Below, piece after piece: positions 62,380-64,000 of a stretch of 64,000 nucleotides of DNA. A program made the position numbers and the translations under genes. Below the pieces are notes generated by a model. That model saw only the letters and a program-made list of their open reading frames with translations. It made no database searches and was not told where the DNA came from. Position 1 is the first letter of the stretch. Every line of letters starts with the position of its first letter. Origin of the DNA: Amblyomma americanum (taxonomy: Eukaryota > Arthropoda > Arachnida > Ixodida > Ixodidae); assembly GCF_052857255.1 (NCBI RefSeq), contig NC_135505.1:54424792-54488791 (forward strand), written 5' to 3'.

Positions 62380-63405
62380 GGTTTAATCCACTCACATTGC
62401 ATCTGTTCGCAGCCCCTCCTATTGCACCATTTTTCAAAGAGCAAGGAGTCTTCGCAGCAGCATCTGATTTCAAGTAATAAAGACCGTAGGTTCAAACCAT
62501 GTCCGCACAAGCTTTCAAATATTTTGTTCATTTCAAAACAACCCCGCGCTCCTTTGTTTGTGACGAAAAATGATATGAGATTTATGAAGACAGCCTGTAA
62601 GGCCACGCATCTAGTTCTACGTCCTACGAGCTCATACTGTATGCGTTCTGAGCCTTATCTCGAACAGCGTTGGGTGGCGTATGGTGCGCTGCTGACGGAT
62701 TTGTCTAGTTCCGCGTCTACTGAGGAGGCAAACTTGCTTCTCGCAGAGGTCATTTGAAACAGCAACTCTTGCCTTCCAGTTGCATCTTGGTTTCGCAGTT
62801 TGGCTACGGCCTCGTCGGGAATATGAAACTTAGCACGGGCGTATTGACGAGATGCTTCGCTGTCGAGCTTATCTTCGTGTGCGGCGTCGTCGGGTAATAG
62901 ATGCCCCTACGTCAAACGGCGCCTAACGAGGAGGATTTTCCTTTTTTTTCATAGCAGAGCAACCCCACCTCCACTGGTTGCTCTCTGCAGTGTTAACGTT
63001 TAAGGCTTGGGCATATTCCGCTGGGAACTGATCTGCCGTCACCGCTGCGCGAAGCGAAGCAAGACGGTGACGGCTATGGGGACCTTGATGAGCTGCTAGG
63101 CGAGTAATTACCTATGCGCAAGTATTCTCAAAATTAATTTAGCTTCTTGCACCAATTAGCCAACCAAGAAACCCCATTGAATCTTCAAATCTCTCGGTCA
63201 CTTTCTGAATCTCGGTCCCGGTGCGCCGTAAGAAAAAATTCAAAGTCTAATTCGTCCGTGTGGCATATTCGCACACTGTGTCCCACAACGCCGAACTGAA
63301 AGATAGATGGCGGTAGTCCACGGTGCTCCAGGCGTAAAAATTTCTGGGGCTCGGGGATCCGTCTTAGGCAGGGGCGGTGAGTTGATGCGGGCGGCAGTGT
63401 GGCAC

Positions 63406-64000
63406 AGCACGTTGGTTTCGTCAAGGGATTGTGGTGGCTAGAGGAGGAGGACAGGCACATTAACTCGGCAGCGTAGCTCATGGCATCAGGTTCTTGTTCT
63501 GTGGCCTTCGTGGTCGGGGTGCTAACGCCTGCTACCATTATTTTCCTGCTACGTCAATGAGAGATTCCGCTTGAGGCTGTGTAGAAGACGGCAGCACCCG
63601 ACACAATTCCTGCGGGACAACTTCAAGCATAGCTTTGAGACCGTCACTGATGCTTGTCGGCATAACGGGATAAACTGCGTAGACTTTCACCAAGGCGTTG
63701 CTCCGCGGAGTTCGAATATAGTGGGCCCTGTTACGTTCCTACAATCTGGTGCGGGTATTCGAGGTAAGTTTGGGTCCGAACCATGCACCTTCTCCAGATG
63801 TCGCCTTCAGTCTACAACATCGGGGACCATAGACGAGCCCACTGAGGCACCACCTGGCAAGGACATTATATAGCTGACTTGTCCCCCCAAAACTAGTCAA
63901 CAACTCTCCGGCAGGCATTGCAACAAACGCACTGGGTGGTGGTCGGCGGTCTTCATTTTTTTCCTGTCCGGTTTGAAACATGCCGAAAGCTGTCGCTGAA
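63406..64000. other. Unclassified DNA at window end
   Basis: A 100-codon plus frame at 63571-63873 (FLRDNFKHSFETVTDACRHN and on) and a 117-codon minus frame at 63538-63185 have no family I recognise. The frame is cut by no splice sites I can defend. Left uncalled. Confidence 0.3.

Larger units (their letters stand above)
59035..63405. repeat. Long repeat, copy B (with insertion)
   Basis: Blocks 59035-60175, 62380-62625 and 62626-63405 match copy A at 48455-50455, 50460-50740 and 52150-52930. Clear shared phrases are CCAGTTGCATCTTGGTTTCG, GAAACTTAGCACGGGCG, GGGGACCTTGATGAGCTGCT, CATTCAGCCAAGTCGA and CAGGCCAACTACGAC. 60176-62379 is extra here. Confidence 0.8.

Noticed and set aside
63571..63873. 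100-codon frame near the window end as an exon
   Set aside because: No recognised family and no defensible splice sites; the minus strand also has long frames here.

Overview
This window is eukaryotic intergenic DNA built almost entirely from mobile elements. The best guess is a hard tick (Ixodidae, probably metastriate). Four things point there: at least four tRNA-derived SINE copies matching the tick Ruka type (GGTTATGGCG head, 'ATAAACCAAA' tail), a second tRNA-derived SINE ending in AATAATAAT, abundant Penelope-like elements (PLEs), and RTE-like LINE debris. I found no convincing host protein gene, no tRNA or rRNA gene, and nothing prokaryotic. The many long Cys-Val and Thr-His reading frames are (TG)n translations.

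Layout. 1.85-3.14 kb: decayed Ty3/Gypsy copy with a 5'-truncated PLE inside its gag; the PLE tail has a hammerhead-ribozyme-like core. 5.1-8.0 kb: decayed PLE reverse transcriptase with an SGNH-hydrolase-like fragment upstream on the same strand. 8.67-18.2 kb: the best preserved element, a 9.5 kb PIF/Harbinger transposon with a perfect 25-bp terminal inverted repeat, a three-exon DDE transposase (+) and a six-exon Myb/SANT-like partner (-). It carries a pure ~908-bp (TG)n tract, a ~560-bp palindrome, an inverted transposase fragment, RTE LINE debris and a SINE, and it sits inside an older SINE tail. 19-22 kb: LINE fragments. 23.7-28.9 kb: a young Gypsy element (- strand) with 174-bp LTRs differing at 3 positions, but with a broken gag and integrase. 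29-48 kb: mostly unclassified AT-rich DNA with microsatellites, small tandem duplications and palindromic modules. 48.4-64 kb: two diverged copies (A, B) of a >3 kb repeat about 10 kb apart. Between them lie a head-to-head PLE pair, SINEs and a perfect 60-bp-arm hairpin insertion.

The coding content acts mainly within elements. The Harbinger transposase and its Myb-like partner form the usual two-protein pair for a cut-and-paste transposon, and nothing obvious disables either. Gypsy and PLE copies are damaged. The most unusual pattern is a set of short insertions that share PLE-like edges but carry unrelated, T-poor cores, several folded into perfect palindromes and two with 12-13 bp target duplications.
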